Shown: positions 52,150 through 60,884 of the stretch, piece after piece
How positions within the stretch are numbered: position 1 is the stretch's first letter
How the letters are laid out: every line of letters begins with the position of its first letter
From: Geodermatophilus marinus
GTDB lineage: Bacteria; Actinomycetota; Actinomycetes; Mycobacteriales; Geodermatophilaceae
Length of the DNA: 64,000 nucleotides
NCBI RefSeq assembly: GCF_003428645.1
Contig: NZ_QVQH01000009.1
Span: 62,001 to 126,000, forward strand
Direction of reading: 5' to 3'
Made by a program: the position numbers and the translations under genes
Notes under the pieces: model-generated
The model's input: only the letters and a program-made list of their open reading frames with translations
Database searches by the model: none
What the model was told of the DNA's origin: nothing

Positions 52150-53430
52150 GTGACGGGGACGACGGCGGGCACGCCGCTGCGCAACTGGGCCGGCAACCAC
52201 ACCTACGCCGCGCGGGTGGTGCACCGGCCGGCCACCCTCGAGCAGGTGCAGGAGCTGGTGGCCGGCGCCGGGCGGATCGGCGTCCTGGGTTCCCGGCACT
52301 CGTTCACCGCGATCGCCGACTCCACCGAGCTGCTCAGCCTGGAGCCGCTCGCCGACGGGACCGGCTACCCGGCCGACGTCGTCGTCGACCCCGGCGCCGG
52401 CACCGTCTCGCTGGGTGGTGGGGTCACCTACGGGCGGCTGGCCGAGGCGCTGGCACCGCACGGCGTCGCGCTGCACAACCTCGCCTCGCTGCCGCACATC
52501 TCCGTCGCGGGCGCGGTCGCCACGGCCACGCACGGCTCCGGCGTCGGCAACGGCAACCTGGCCACCGCGGTGGCCGCGCTGGAGCTGGTCACCTCCGACG
52601 GCGCGGTGCGGCACGCCCGGCGCGGGGACGCCGACTTCGACGGCCTGGTCGTCGGTCTCGGGGCGCTCGGCGTGGTCACCCGGCTCACCCTCGACGTCGA
52701 GCCCGCCTACGAGGTCCGGCAGCGGGTCTACGAGGGCCTGTCGTGGGAGACGCTGCAGGCCGACCCGGACGCCGTCCTGTCCTGCGGCTACAGCGTCAGC
52801 CTGTTCACCACCTGGGGCCGCGACGTCGACCTGCTCTGGGTCAAGTCCCGCACCGACGAGCCCGACCCCGGGGACGGCGAGCTGTTCGGGGCCACCCCCG
52901 CCCCCGTCGACCGGCACCCCATCCCCGCGCTCGACCCCGCACCGTGCACCCCGCAGCTCGGCGTGCCCGGCCCCTGGTCGGACCGGCTGCCGCACTTCCG
53001 GACGGGCTTCACCCCCAGCGCCGGGGACGAGCTGCAGTCGGAGTACCTCGTGCCGCGCCGGCACGCCGCGGCCGCGCTGGAGGCGGTGCGCCCGCTGGCC
53101 CCCCGCATCCGGCCGCTGCTGCAGGTGTGCGAGATCCGCGCGGTGGCCGCCGACCGGCTCTGGCTGAGCACCGCCCACGGCGAGCCGGCGCTGGCGCTGC
53201 ACTTCACCTGGCGGCCCCGGGAGGACGACGTCCGCGCGCTGCTGGCGGACCTGGAGGCGGCCCTCGAGCCGTTCGGCCCGCGCCCGCACTGGGGCAAGCT
53301 GTTCCGCGCCGGCGCCGCCGAGCTCAGCGCCCGCTACCCGCGGCACGCCGACTTCGTCGCCCTCGCCGAGCGGCTCGACCCGCGCGGTGCCTTCCGCAAC
53401 GACTGGCTGGAGGAGCACGTCCTGGGCTGA
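52150..53430 (+). CDS. FAD-dependent alditol-oxidase-like enzyme
   Basis: This 426-residue protein from GTG 52150 is a VAO-type flavoprotein: RNWAGNHTYAARVVHRPATLEQVQELV, GSRHSFTAIADS (the His that is covalently attached to FAD in AldO), GAGTVSLGGGVTYGRLAEAL and ISVAGAVATATHGSG. The C-terminus (EDDVRALLADLEAALEPFGPRPHWGKLF, then FRNDWLEEHVLG) matches alditol/xylitol oxidases. It probably oxidises a polyol and makes hydrogen peroxide; the substrate is unproven. Confidence 0.9.
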   Translation: MTGTTAGTPLRNWAGNHTYAARVVHRPATLEQVQELVAGAGRIGVLGSRHSFTAIADSTELLSLEPLADGTGYPADVVVDPGAGTVSLGGGVTYGRLAEALAPHGVALHNLASLPHISVAGAVATATHGSGVGNGNLATAVAALELVTSDGAVRHARRGDADFDGLVVGLGALGVVTRLTLDVEPAYEVRQRVYEGLSWETLQADPDAVLSCGYSVSLFTTWGRDVDLLWVKSRTDEPDPGDGELFGATPAPVDRHPIPALDPAPCTPQLGVPGPWSDRLPHFRTGFTPSAGDELQSEYLVPRRHAAAALEAVRPLAPRIRPLLQVCEIRAVAADRLWLSTAHGEPALALHFTWRPREDDVRALLADLEAALEPFGPRPHWGKLFRAGAAELSARYPRHADFVALAERLDPRGAFRNDWLEEHVLG

Positions 53431-53469
53431 TCACCCTCGGTCGGGGGCGCCGGCCCCCCTCTTGGCGGT

Positions 53470-53535
53470 GATCATGGGCTTCCGGCCGGCCGCCGCGGCG
53501 TGTCGGCCCGTGTCGCGTGCCAGAACCCCATGATC
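53470..53535. repeat. 66-bp GATCATG-ended palindromic repeat, copy 3
   Basis: It starts GATCATGGG and ends CCCATGATC. From 53490 the sequence is identical for 68 bases, to 53557, with 55990-56057, exactly 2,500 bases away. It lies just after the alditol-oxidase gene. Confidence 0.8.
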
Positions 53536-53657
53536 ACCACGGGGGGCCGGAGGTCCGGGGGCCGGGGGCCGGGCTGCGGGTCGGTGCTGCGGGTCGGTGC
53601 TGCGGCCCTGCGCCGCCGCCCCTTCCGCCGGGCCCGGCCACCCGCCAGGCTGGGCAC

Positions 53658-54692
53658 GTGCCGGACGCCCCGGCCGTGGACCGCACGGCCCTCGACCGCA
53701 CGGCCCTGGACGACACGGCCCTGGACGACACGGCCCTGGACGGCATGGCCCTCGCACTGCGCCTTGCGACGGCGGCCTCGTCGGCGGCGACGCCCGAGAC
53801 CGCCGCCGGCGACGTGCTGGGAGAGCTGTGCGGCCTGCCGGAGGTCGTGGCTGCCGCGCTGGCCACCCGCGAACCGCTCTCCGGCCGGTCCACGGCGCTG
53901 GCCTGCTCCGGCTACCCGGCGCCGGTGCTGGCGCACCTCACCGGCCCGGGGTTCCTGGTGGCCGACGTCGGTTACCGCCTGCTGGTCACCGACCCCGGCC
54001 GCCGCGCGCGCGGATGGCGGGACGTCGACGGCTACACGGCCACCCCGTCGGTCCGGGAGGTGTTCTCCCCCGCCGGTTACTGCGGCGGCGCGACCGCCCG
54101 GCTGGTCACCACCGACGGCCGCTGGACCGGCGACCTGCACGTCAGCACGACCACCGACGGAGCGCCCGGCCCCGACGTCGTCGCGGCGATGCACCACGCG
54201 GCCCCCGCGCTGGCGGCCGCGGTGGACGCCACCCGCCGGTTCAGCGCGCTCGCCGCCGCCCTCGCGCCGGACGAGGCGGCGTCCGTGGTCACCCCCGACG
54301 GGCGGCTGGTGCCCCTCCCGGGCCGTCCGCCGCTGCTGCCCGACGACCCCGCCCTGCTCGCCGCCGTCGTGAGCCGGCGCGGGGAGGGAGCCTGGTGCTG
54401 GCACGGCCCGGCGGGCTGGACCCGCATCCGGCTGGTGGCGGTCGCCGGCGGCATCCTCGTCGTCGGCCGGCCCTGCGACCCGCCGCACGGTCTGTCGGCC
54501 CGGGAGCTCGAGGTCCTCACGCTGCTGGCCGAGGGGCTGTCCAACCACGCGCTCGCCCGCCGGCTGGGCATCAGCGAGCGGACCGCCGCCCACCACGTCG
54601 AGCACGTGCTGGCCAAGTGCGGAGCCCCCAGCCGCGCCGCGGCAGCGGTACGGGCGGTCCAGGAGGGCTGGCGGCTGCTGCCGGGGCGGTGA
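53658..54692 (+). CDS. LuxR-type regulator with N-terminal GAF-like part and DxTAL repeats
   Basis: This 344-residue protein from GTG 53658 ends in a LuxR/NarL HTH: LSARELEVLTLLAEGLSNHALARRLGISERTAAHHVEHVLAK. The middle resembles a GAF/PAS-type sensor (TPSVREVFSPAGYCGGATARLVTTDGRWTGDLHVSTTTDG). At the N-terminus a 15-base unit is repeated five times, giving DRTAL, DRTAL, DDTAL, DDTAL and DGMAL. A paralogue lies at the right end of the window. The targets are unknown. Confidence 0.88.
   Translation: MPDAPAVDRTALDRTALDDTALDDTALDGMALALRLATAASSAATPETAAGDVLGELCGLPEVVAAALATREPLSGRSTALACSGYPAPVLAHLTGPGFLVADVGYRLLVTDPGRRARGWRDVDGYTATPSVREVFSPAGYCGGATARLVTTDGRWTGDLHVSTTTDGAPGPDVVAAMHHAAPALAAAVDATRRFSALAAALAPDEAASVVTPDGRLVPLPGRPPLLPDDPALLAAVVSRRGEGAWCWHGPAGWTRIRLVAVAGGILVVGRPCDPPHGLSARELEVLTLLAEGLSNHALARRLGISERTAAHHVEHVLAKCGAPSRAAAAVRAVQEGWRLLPGR
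53679..53753. repeat. Five tandem 15-bp units in the luxR 5' end
   Basis: Units of GAC-x-x-CACGGCCCT(G/C) run from 53679 to 53753 in frame, giving Asp-x-Thr-Ala-Leu repeats. Slippage in such arrays can change the N-terminal length. Confidence 0.85.
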
Positions 54693-54749
54693 CTCGACCG
54701 GCGGTGACCGGCCGGCCCCGGTGCGCGGGCCGGCCGGTCACCGGCGCCG

Positions 54750-55856
54750 TCAGGCCCCGGGCACCCCGTCGACGAGCGGGCGCAGCGCGTCCACGACGTC
54801 CTTCTGGTGCGGCTGCAGGTCCATGCCGCCGATCGCCGACAGGAAGTCCAGGAACGGGTCCTCGACCTCGGTCCGGACGCCGCTGAGCTGCTCGATCGTG
54901 GCCAGTCCGCAGAAGGGCACGTAGGCCGCGCTGTAGCCGCCCTCGTGCACGATCAGCAGCCGGCCGCCGGCCGTCTCGGCCGCCACGTCGCCGATCATCC
55001 GGGTCATCTCCCGGTAGGCGCCGGAGTGCAGCATCTGCCGGCCCAGCGGGTCCAGCGCACTGCTGTCGAACCCGGAGGCCACGAACACGAAGTCCGGGGC
55101 GAAGCGCCGCAGCGCCGGGAGCACGACCGTCTCCATGGCGTAGAGGTAGCCGCCGACACCCGTGCCCGGGGGCAGTGGGACGTTGATGTTCGCGCCGGCC
55201 CCCACCCCCTCCCCGGTCTCCTCGGCGGCGCCGCTCTCGTGCGGGTAGTAGGAGTCCTGGTGCAGGGAGACGGTCAGGACGTCGGCGTCCCCGTAGAACG
55301 CCTGCTGGGTGCCGTTGCCGTGGTGGACGTCCCAATCCACGACCGCGATGCGCCGGACGCCGTGCGCCGCCTGCAGGTGGCGGGCGGCGATGGCCACGTT
55401 GCCGAACATGCAGAAGCCGCGGCCGCGGTCGCGCTCGGCGTGGTGGCCGGGTGGGCGGGTGAGCGCGTAGGCGTTGTCGACCGTGCGGGTGTGGACCGCC
55501 TCGGCCGCGACGATCGCGCCGCCGGCGGCCAGCACGGCGATCTCGTAGCCGCCCGGCCCGAAGGGCACCAGCTCCCCGGCGTCCCCGCCGCCGGAGTCGG
55601 ACATCGCCTTCATGGCGTGCACGTACGCCTCGTCGTGCACCCGGCAGAGCTCCTCGACCGTGGCCGGGCGGGCGTCGAGCCACTGCAGCTGCTTGGACAG
55701 CCCGGAGGCGTCGAGCAGGTTCTTCAGCCGGCGCTTGGTGCGCGGGTTCTCCGCGTGCTCGTCGGGCTCGATCCAGCCGCCGGCGGGGATGAACGCCCCG
55801 GCCGAACGCGTGTCCCACCACATGTACCGCTCGTCCCACAGTGCCCCGGTCGCCAT
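54750..55856 (-). CDS. Histone-deacetylase-family (class II-like) deacetylase
   Basis: This 368-residue protein from ATG 55856 shows the arginase/deacetylase motifs: LTRPPGHHAERDRGRGFCMFGNVAIAARHL, IAVVDWDVHHGNGTQQAFYGDADVLTVSLHQ (zinc Asp and His), VASGFDSSALDPLG (second zinc Asp) and VHEGGYSAAYVP (transition-state region). Bacterial members act on acetylated polyamines or small amides. The length is typical of class II-like bacterial enzymes. Confidence 0.92.
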   Translation of the reverse strand: MATGALWDERYMWWDTRSAGAFIPAGGWIEPDEHAENPRTKRRLKNLLDASGLSKQLQWLDARPATVEELCRVHDEAYVHAMKAMSDSGGGDAGELVPFGPGGYEIAVLAAGGAIVAAEAVHTRTVDNAYALTRPPGHHAERDRGRGFCMFGNVAIAARHLQAAHGVRRIAVVDWDVHHGNGTQQAFYGDADVLTVSLHQDSYYPHESGAAEETGEGVGAGANINVPLPPGTGVGGYLYAMETVVLPALRRFAPDFVFVASGFDSSALDPLGRQMLHSGAYREMTRMIGDVAAETAGGRLLIVHEGGYSAAYVPFCGLATIEQLSGVRTEVEDPFLDFLSAIGGMDLQPHQKDVVDALRPLVDGVPGA

Positions 55857-55969
55857 CGCCGTCCTCCCTCACGGATGCCTGGTGCCGGTAGGCAACCGCG
55901 CGGCGGCGCCCGGGCTCAATGGGCGCTTCTGCCCATCGGCACGGACGTCGGCCCGGCCCTCTCGCGGGT

Positions 55970-56035
55970 GATCATGGGGATGTGACCGCCCGCCGCGGCG
56001 TGTCGGCCCGTGTCGCGTGCCAGAACCCCATGATC
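55970..56035. repeat. 66-bp GATCATG-ended palindromic repeat, copy 4
   Basis: It starts GATCATGGGG and ends CCCATGATC. With the following bases it shares an exact 68-base stretch with copy 3. It lies between the deacetylase gene and the DUF1330-like gene. Confidence 0.8.
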
Positions 56036-56149
56036 ACCACGGGGGGCCGGAGGTCCGCGCCGGCGACCCGTAGCGGTGCCGGGGACGGCTCGGCTCGCCG
56101 TCCCCGGCAGTCGACCAGCGACCTCACCGGCCCGCACCTGCGTCGTTGC

Positions 56150-56155
56150 TAGCGT
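56150..56155 (+). promoter_or_regulatory. Leaderless-type -10 box of the DUF1330-like gene
   Basis: TAGCGT lies seven bases before ATG 56163, with no ribosome-binding site between. Confidence 0.45.
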
Positions 56156-56162
56156 GCTGGGC

Positions 56163-56525
56163 ATGGCTGTCGACCCCCGCGGTGCCGATCTCAAGCGCTA
56201 CCTCCAGGAGGACCCGGGCGGTCCGGTCGTGATGCTCAACCTGCTGCGGTTCGCCGAGGGCGGCCGGGAGTCCTACGCGCGGTACGCGAAGGCCCTCTCC
56301 GAGACGTTCCTGCCGCGCTACGGCGGGGAGGTGCTCTACGCCGGGGACGGCGGTACCCCGCTGGTCGCCGAGCAGGGGCAGGACTGGGACGCCGTGCTGC
56401 TGGTCCGCTACCCCTCGCGCGAGGCGTTCAGCCGGATGGTGGCCGACCCCGAGTACCAGCAGGTCACCCACCTGCGCACCGAGGCGCTCACCGAGGCCGT
56501 GCTGCAACCGACCCGTTCCTGGTAG
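56163..56525 (+). CDS. DUF1330-like small protein
   Basis: This 120-residue protein has the dimeric alpha-beta barrel pattern: GGPVVMLNLLRFAEGGRESYARYAKAL, EVLYAGDGGTPLV, DWDAVLLVRYPSREAFSRMVADPEYQQVTHLRTEAL. It matches DUF1330-type proteins, whose activity is not known. A leaderless-type box precedes ATG 56163. Confidence 0.85.
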   Translation: MAVDPRGADLKRYLQEDPGGPVVMLNLLRFAEGGRESYARYAKALSETFLPRYGGEVLYAGDGGTPLVAEQGQDWDAVLLVRYPSREAFSRMVADPEYQQVTHLRTEALTEAVLQPTRSW

Positions 56526-56579
56526 GTGCCGCCCGGGGTCGGCCGGCGAGGACCGAACGGGCGGCCGCGGTGAGCGGGG

Positions 56580-57152
56580 TCAGCGCGGGCGCCACCCCGG
56601 GTCGCGGCCGGTGAGCCCGAGCAGCCGGGCCAGCGGCGGGGCGTCGTCGGGCACGGGCACCGGCGGGCCGAACAGGCCGGGCTGCGGGTCGGCGGCGGAC
56701 TCGGCCGCGAACGGCAGGCACGCCTGCACCGCGGCCGGGTCGGGGTCGTAGGGCTGCCCGGTGGCGACGGCGAGGTCCCAGCCGTGCACCAGCACCTCGT
56801 CGAGGGCCACGAGCCCGGCCACCGCGCCGGGCATCTCCACCCCGCCGGCCGCGGTCTGCCCATCCCAGGCCGCGGGGTCGCGCCAGGCCGCCGCCAGCGC
56901 GTCGAGCCGCGCGGGGACCTCGTCGCGCCAGTCCGGGGGCAGGGCCGCGGCGTCCGCCCTGGGCCCGCCCTCGGCCGGCCGCTTCCCCGCGGCGAGCCGG
57001 AAGGCCACGGCCAGCCCCGCCAGGTGGTCGAGCAGCCCCGCCACGGACGTGCCCGCGCAGGGCGTCGGGCCAGTCAGCTGGTCCTCGCGCACACCGGCCA
57101 CGACGCGGGCCACGGAGGCCGCCGTCGGGCCGAGGTCGATCGTCGTCTCCAC
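56580..57152 (-). CDS. TIGR03086 / mycothiol-type maleylpyruvate-isomerase-N-like protein
   Basis: This 190-residue protein from GTG 57152 has the DinB-type helical pattern: PCAGTSVAGLLDHLAGLAVAFRLA, with His in a metal site, then DEVLVHGWDLAVATGQPYDPDPAAVQACL and a short DPGW end. TIGR03086 proteins are actinobacterial and resemble mycothiol-dependent enzymes. The metal and thiol use are inferred. It is divergent from the transglycosylase gene. Confidence 0.88.
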   Translation of the reverse strand: METTIDLGPTAASVARVVAGVREDQLTGPTPCAGTSVAGLLDHLAGLAVAFRLAAGKRPAEGGPRADAAALPPDWRDEVPARLDALAAAWRDPAAWDGQTAAGGVEMPGAVAGLVALDEVLVHGWDLAVATGQPYDPDPAAVQACLPFAAESAADPQPGLFGPPVPVPDDAPPLARLLGLTGRDPGWRPR

Positions 57153-57205
57153 GGCAGGGCAGACCCCCGCCGGCCCGGGAAGTGAGTGCTGACCGACCGT
57201 CTTCG

Positions 57206-57211
57206 TATGAT
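57206..57211 (+). promoter_or_regulatory. Predicted -10 box of the GT51 gene
   Basis: TATGAT lies 32 bases before ATG 57244, in the 91-base divergent spacer, followed by a GGGGAGAG ribosome-binding region. No clear -35 is visible. Confidence 0.4.
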
Positions 57212-57243
57212 GACGGTCCGCACACAGGGGAGAGCGCAGCACC

Positions 57244-58236
57244 ATGTCCGAGTACCAGCCGGACCCGTGGGCCGACGCGCGCGTGCCCGGGCCGGCCGAC
57301 GCGCGCGGGCGCTGGGCGACCGGCGTCCGCGGGCGCTGGGCGGCCGACCCCCGGCAGCAGCCCTGGGTCCCCGCACCCCCGCCGGGTGGCGACGCCGTCC
57401 CCGGCGACCCGGAGCGGCGCGGCCGGCGCGGGCGCCGCGGGCTGCGGCTGCTCGCCCGCACCCTCGCCGCCGTCCTCGTGCTGCAGGCCCTGGTGGTCCT
57501 CGCGCTGCGCTGGGTGGACCCGCCGACGACGGCCTTCATGGCGGCCAACCCGGGCGGCGCCGTCCAGCAGTCCGTCCCGGTCGAGCACGTGTCGCGCAAC
57601 TTCCTGGCCGCGGTGATCGCCCACGAGGACCAGCCGCTGCCCTACCGCTCCGGCGCCTTCGAGTGGGACCGGCTGGTCGAGCGGGCGCAGGCCCACCTCT
57701 CCGGCCAGGAGGACCCGCACGGCTCCACCATCCCGCAGCAGGTGGCCAAGAACCTCTTCCTCACCCAGGGCATGAGCGCCTGGCGCAAGGCGGTCGAGGC
57801 CGGGCTGGCCGCGGAGCTGGCCCTCGCGCTCGACGACCGCCGGATGCTCGAGCTCTACGTCAACTACGCCCAGTTCGGGCCCACCCTCTACGGGGTCTGC
57901 GCGGCCAGCTGGTACTACTTCGACACCCCGCCGTCCGACCTGCCGGTCGACGACGCGGTGCGGCTGGTCGGCCTGCTCCCCTCGCCCGGGCACGTGCAGC
58001 GCGCACCCGGCGGCGGGATGGACTTCGAGGTGGCCGACGGCATGGGCTGGCTGTCCCGCTCACACGTGGTCAACGCCCAGAACCGGGTGCCGCGGCACAT
58101 CGCGGCGCGCGGTTTCCAGCCGGTCGAGGACGCCGGCATCACGGGGCTGGCCGCCGACCAGCCGGCCGCCGCCGACGACTGCTCGCAGCGGCCGCAGGCG
58201 GTCGCCGACCTCATCGCCGCCGAGGGCACCGCCTGA
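57244..58236 (+). CDS. Monofunctional biosynthetic peptidoglycan transglycosylase (GT51)
   Basis: This 330-residue protein has a Pro/Arg-rich cytoplasmic N-terminus, one membrane helix (LAAVLVLQALVVLALRWV, about residues 74-91), and a GT51 domain with HEDQPLPYRSGAFEWDRL (catalytic Glu region), STIPQQVAKNLFL, and ELYVNYAQFGPTLYG. It polymerises lipid II into glycan strands. The lack of a penicillin-binding transpeptidase part makes it MtgA-like. Ends normally. Confidence 0.88.
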   Translation: MSEYQPDPWADARVPGPADARGRWATGVRGRWAADPRQQPWVPAPPPGGDAVPGDPERRGRRGRRGLRLLARTLAAVLVLQALVVLALRWVDPPTTAFMAANPGGAVQQSVPVEHVSRNFLAAVIAHEDQPLPYRSGAFEWDRLVERAQAHLSGQEDPHGSTIPQQVAKNLFLTQGMSAWRKAVEAGLAAELALALDDRRMLELYVNYAQFGPTLYGVCAASWYYFDTPPSDLPVDDAVRLVGLLPSPGHVQRAPGGGMDFEVADGMGWLSRSHVVNAQNRVPRHIAARGFQPVEDAGITGLAADQPAAADDCSQRPQAVADLIAAEGTA

Positions 58237-58252
58237 CGGCACCGCCCGGGGG

Positions 58253-58792
58253 TCAGTACCGCTCGCCGCCGGCCGCCGGCGGCGGACCGGCGCAGCGGAA
58301 CCGGCCGGGTGCGGTCCCGGCGCGGACCTCGGCCAGCAGCCCGCGCAGGAAGTCCTGGTAGGCCGCGGGCAGGTCCAGCGCGCGGGCGGCGGTGACCATC
58401 CGCTGCAGGTAGTCCGGCCGCGGCACCTGCTCGACCGGCGCCGGCTCGACGACGACGTAGGTGAGCGCCTCCCCCGCCCCGCTGCCGGCCCGCACCGGCA
58501 CGACCGCCCGGCGGTACCAGCCGTGCGCCACGCCCTCCTTGGCGTCGAGGAAGGCCAGCGCAGCCTCGTCCACCTCCAGCAGCTCGCCCCAGACCGTGCA
58601 GCCGGCGGCCGGGACGACGTCGGCCGCGCCGGCCTGCCAGCGCAGCGACGCGCGGCCGAAGCGCAGCCGGTGGCCGGGCACCGCCGCCGCACCCAGGCTG
58701 CGCACGCCGGGCAGGCCCCGCAGCGCCGGGTTGGCCATGTTGCTGCCGTAGGCCAGGTAGCGCCCCGGCGCGCGCACGGTCCTCCGGCCCAT
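58253..58792 (-). CDS. Gamma-glutamylcyclotransferase-like protein
   Basis: This 179-residue protein from ATG 58792 has the GGCT-like barrel: YLAYGSNMANPALRG (the YGSN substrate-binding loop), VPGHRLRFGR, VWGELLEVDEAALAFLDAKEG (the catalytic Glu region) and GWYRRAVVPV. It may split gamma-glutamyl or related amides. It is downstream of and codirectional with the AraC gene, 66 bases away. Confidence 0.88.
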   Translation of the reverse strand: MGRRTVRAPGRYLAYGSNMANPALRGLPGVRSLGAAAVPGHRLRFGRASLRWQAGAADVVPAAGCTVWGELLEVDEAALAFLDAKEGVAHGWYRRAVVPVRAGSGAGEALTYVVVEPAPVEQVPRPDYLQRMVTAARALDLPAAYQDFLRGLLAEVRAGTAPGRFRCAGPPPAAGGERY

Positions 58793-58858
58793 CGCCGCAC
58801 CCCCTCCCCGGTGCCCCTCCTCCCTGCCCCGGCCGGCACGGGGGGACACACCGGCGGG

Positions 58859-59764
58859 TCAGCCCTGCCCGCGGCGCACCTGGTCCGGCGTGCACCCGAA
58901 CGCGGTGCGGAAGCCGCGGCCGAAGGTGGCGGTGTCGCCGAACCCCCAGGCGTGCGCGACCGCGGCGACCGTGGCCGCCGTCCCCCGCCGCGCGAGCTCG
59001 CGGCGCGCCCCCTCCAGCCGCAGCCGGCGCACGTAGCCGGCCGGGGTGGTGCCGCGGGCGGCGCACAGGGCGTAGAGCGAGCGCTCGGAGACGTAGGCCG
59101 CCGCGGCGATCGAGGCCGGGGTGAGATCCGCGTCGCGCAGGTGGGCGGCGACGTGCGCGACCACGCGCGCCCAGGCGGCGTCGTCCGGCGGCGGTGGGGT
59201 GAGCGCCCCGGCCAGCAGGTCGACCAGGGCGTCGGCCAGCGACCCGCCGAGCCGCGCGTCGAGGGTGCCGGCGGCGCCCAGCGCCGTCCCCACCAGGCCG
59301 GCCAGCAGGGCGGCGGCGGCCGGGTCGAGCAGGCCGTCCGGGACGTCCTCGGGGAGCCGGGACGCCGGGACCAGCAGGGTCCACTTGTGCAGCCGCCCGG
59401 GCACGTGGAAGCGCGCCGGCCGGTCCGCCCGCCACACCAGCGCCGCCCCGGCCGGGACGACGACCCGCCTCTCCCCCAGCTGCACCAGCTCGCTGCCCTC
59501 GCGGACGAGCAGCACCCCCACCCGGTCGCCGTCGGTGGCGGCGAGCTGGGCGCGGCCGCGGGAGCCCGCGCACGGCCCGCACCGGCAGTCGACGAGGGCG
59601 AGGTCGCCGACCCGGTAGCGGGCCAGCTCCACCGGCCCCGGCGCCGGCTCACCCGGGGTGAGCGACCAGGGCAGGTGGGTCTCGCTGACCGCGGCGCGGA
59701 AGGCCTCGACCCGCTCGGCGGCCGGTACGTCGGCGGGGCTCCAGCGCTCGGCGACCAGTGGCAT
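58859..59764 (-). CDS. AraC-family transcriptional regulator
   Basis: This 301-residue protein from ATG 59764 has an N-terminal cupin-like effector part (VGDLALVDCRCGPC, VLLVREGSELVQLGERRVVVPAG) and a C-terminal double helix-turn-helix (LTPASIAAAAYVSERSLYALC; AAVAHAWGFGDTATFGRGFRTAFGCTPDQVR). It is divergent from the alpha/beta hydrolase gene and may control it. A longer upstream frame is rejected because it reaches into the hydrolase coding region. Confidence 0.9.
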   Translation of the reverse strand: MPLVAERWSPADVPAAERVEAFRAAVSETHLPWSLTPGEPAPGPVELARYRVGDLALVDCRCGPCAGSRGRAQLAATDGDRVGVLLVREGSELVQLGERRVVVPAGAALVWRADRPARFHVPGRLHKWTLLVPASRLPEDVPDGLLDPAAAALLAGLVGTALGAAGTLDARLGGSLADALVDLLAGALTPPPPDDAAWARVVAHVAAHLRDADLTPASIAAAAYVSERSLYALCAARGTTPAGYVRRLRLEGARRELARRGTAATVAAVAHAWGFGDTATFGRGFRTAFGCTPDQVRRGQG

Positions 59765-59885
59765 GGGGACCTCCCGCCGCGGAGCCAACCCCGCGGGGTG
59801 GCGGCGGGCAAGGGGTGCGGGCACCGCCGCACGTCGTGCGGGGATCGCCGCGACCGGCCGGTGCCCGCACGGCGACGGTCGGGGC

Positions 59886-60788
59886 ATGCGAGAGGACATC
59901 GAGTTCGCGACCGAGGACGGCGTCACCCTGCGCGGGTGGCACTACCCGGCGGAGGGGGTGGACGGCCCGGCCCCGCTGGTCGTCATGGCCCACGGCTTCT
60001 CCGCCGTCAAGGAGATGCACCTGGACGACTTCGCGGCGCGCTTCGCCGCCGGCGGCCTGGGCGTGCTGGTCTACGACAACCGGAACCTCGGTGCCTCGGA
60101 CGGGACCCCGCGCGGCGAGATCGACCCGTGGCAGCAGGTCCGGGACTACCGGGACGCGATCACCTGGGCGCAGGGGCAGCCGTGGTGCGACGCCGGCCGC
60201 ATCGGCATCTGGGGGTCGAGCTACAGCGGGGGGCACGTGCTCGTCGTGGCGGCGATCGACCGGCGGGTGCGCTGCGTGGTGTCCCAGGTGCCGCTGGTCA
60301 GCGGCCTGGCCAACGCCCGCCGGCTCATCCGCGCGGACGTCTTCGCCGAGCTCCGGCAGATGTTCGACGCCGACCGCGTGGCCCGGTACGCCGGCGGTGA
60401 CCCGGCGATGATCCAGGTGGCGTGGGAGAAGGAGCCCGACGAGCCCTGCGCGCTGCCCACCGCGGACACCCACGACTTCTTCCTCGGCCCGATCCTGGAC
60501 CGGGCGCCGTCCTGGCGGAACGAGGTCACGCTGCGCTCGGTGGAGATGTTCGTCGAGTACGAGCCGGGGGCCTACATCGCCGACATCGCCCCGACGCCGC
60601 TGATGGTGGTGGTCGCGGCGCAGGACCACCTCACCGTCGCCGACCTGACGCTCGAGTACTTCGAGCGGGCCCGCCACCCCAAGGAGCTGCTGGTGCTGCC
60701 GGTCGGCCACTTCGAGGCCTACGTGGACGGGGCGTTCGAGCGGTCCGCGCCGGCGCAGCTGGCCTGGTTCCGGCAGCACCTGGCCTGA
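59886..60788 (+). CDS. Alpha/beta hydrolase (CocE/peptidase-S15-like)
   Basis: This 300-residue protein from ATG 59886 shows EFATEDGVTLRGWHYPAEG, VVMAHGFSAVKEMHLDDFAARFAAGGLGVLVYDNRNLGASDG, GIWGSSYSGGHVLVVAA (nucleophile elbow G-x-S-x-S-G) and HPKELLVLPVGHFEAYVDG (late His). It is likely an esterase; the substrate is unknown. It diverges from the AraC gene across a 121-base spacer. Confidence 0.87.
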   Translation: MREDIEFATEDGVTLRGWHYPAEGVDGPAPLVVMAHGFSAVKEMHLDDFAARFAAGGLGVLVYDNRNLGASDGTPRGEIDPWQQVRDYRDAITWAQGQPWCDAGRIGIWGSSYSGGHVLVVAAIDRRVRCVVSQVPLVSGLANARRLIRADVFAELRQMFDADRVARYAGGDPAMIQVAWEKEPDEPCALPTADTHDFFLGPILDRAPSWRNEVTLRSVEMFVEYEPGAYIADIAPTPLMVVVAAQDHLTVADLTLEYFERARHPKELLVLPVGHFEAYVDGAFERSAPAQLAWFRQHLA

Positions 60789-60884
60789 GGACGCCGATCC
60801 CCCGGCCGGACCCGTCGTCCACAGCCCCGGCGGGCCTGTGGACGACGGCGGCCGAGGTCCGCGCGGGCTGCCACGGTGGCCGCC

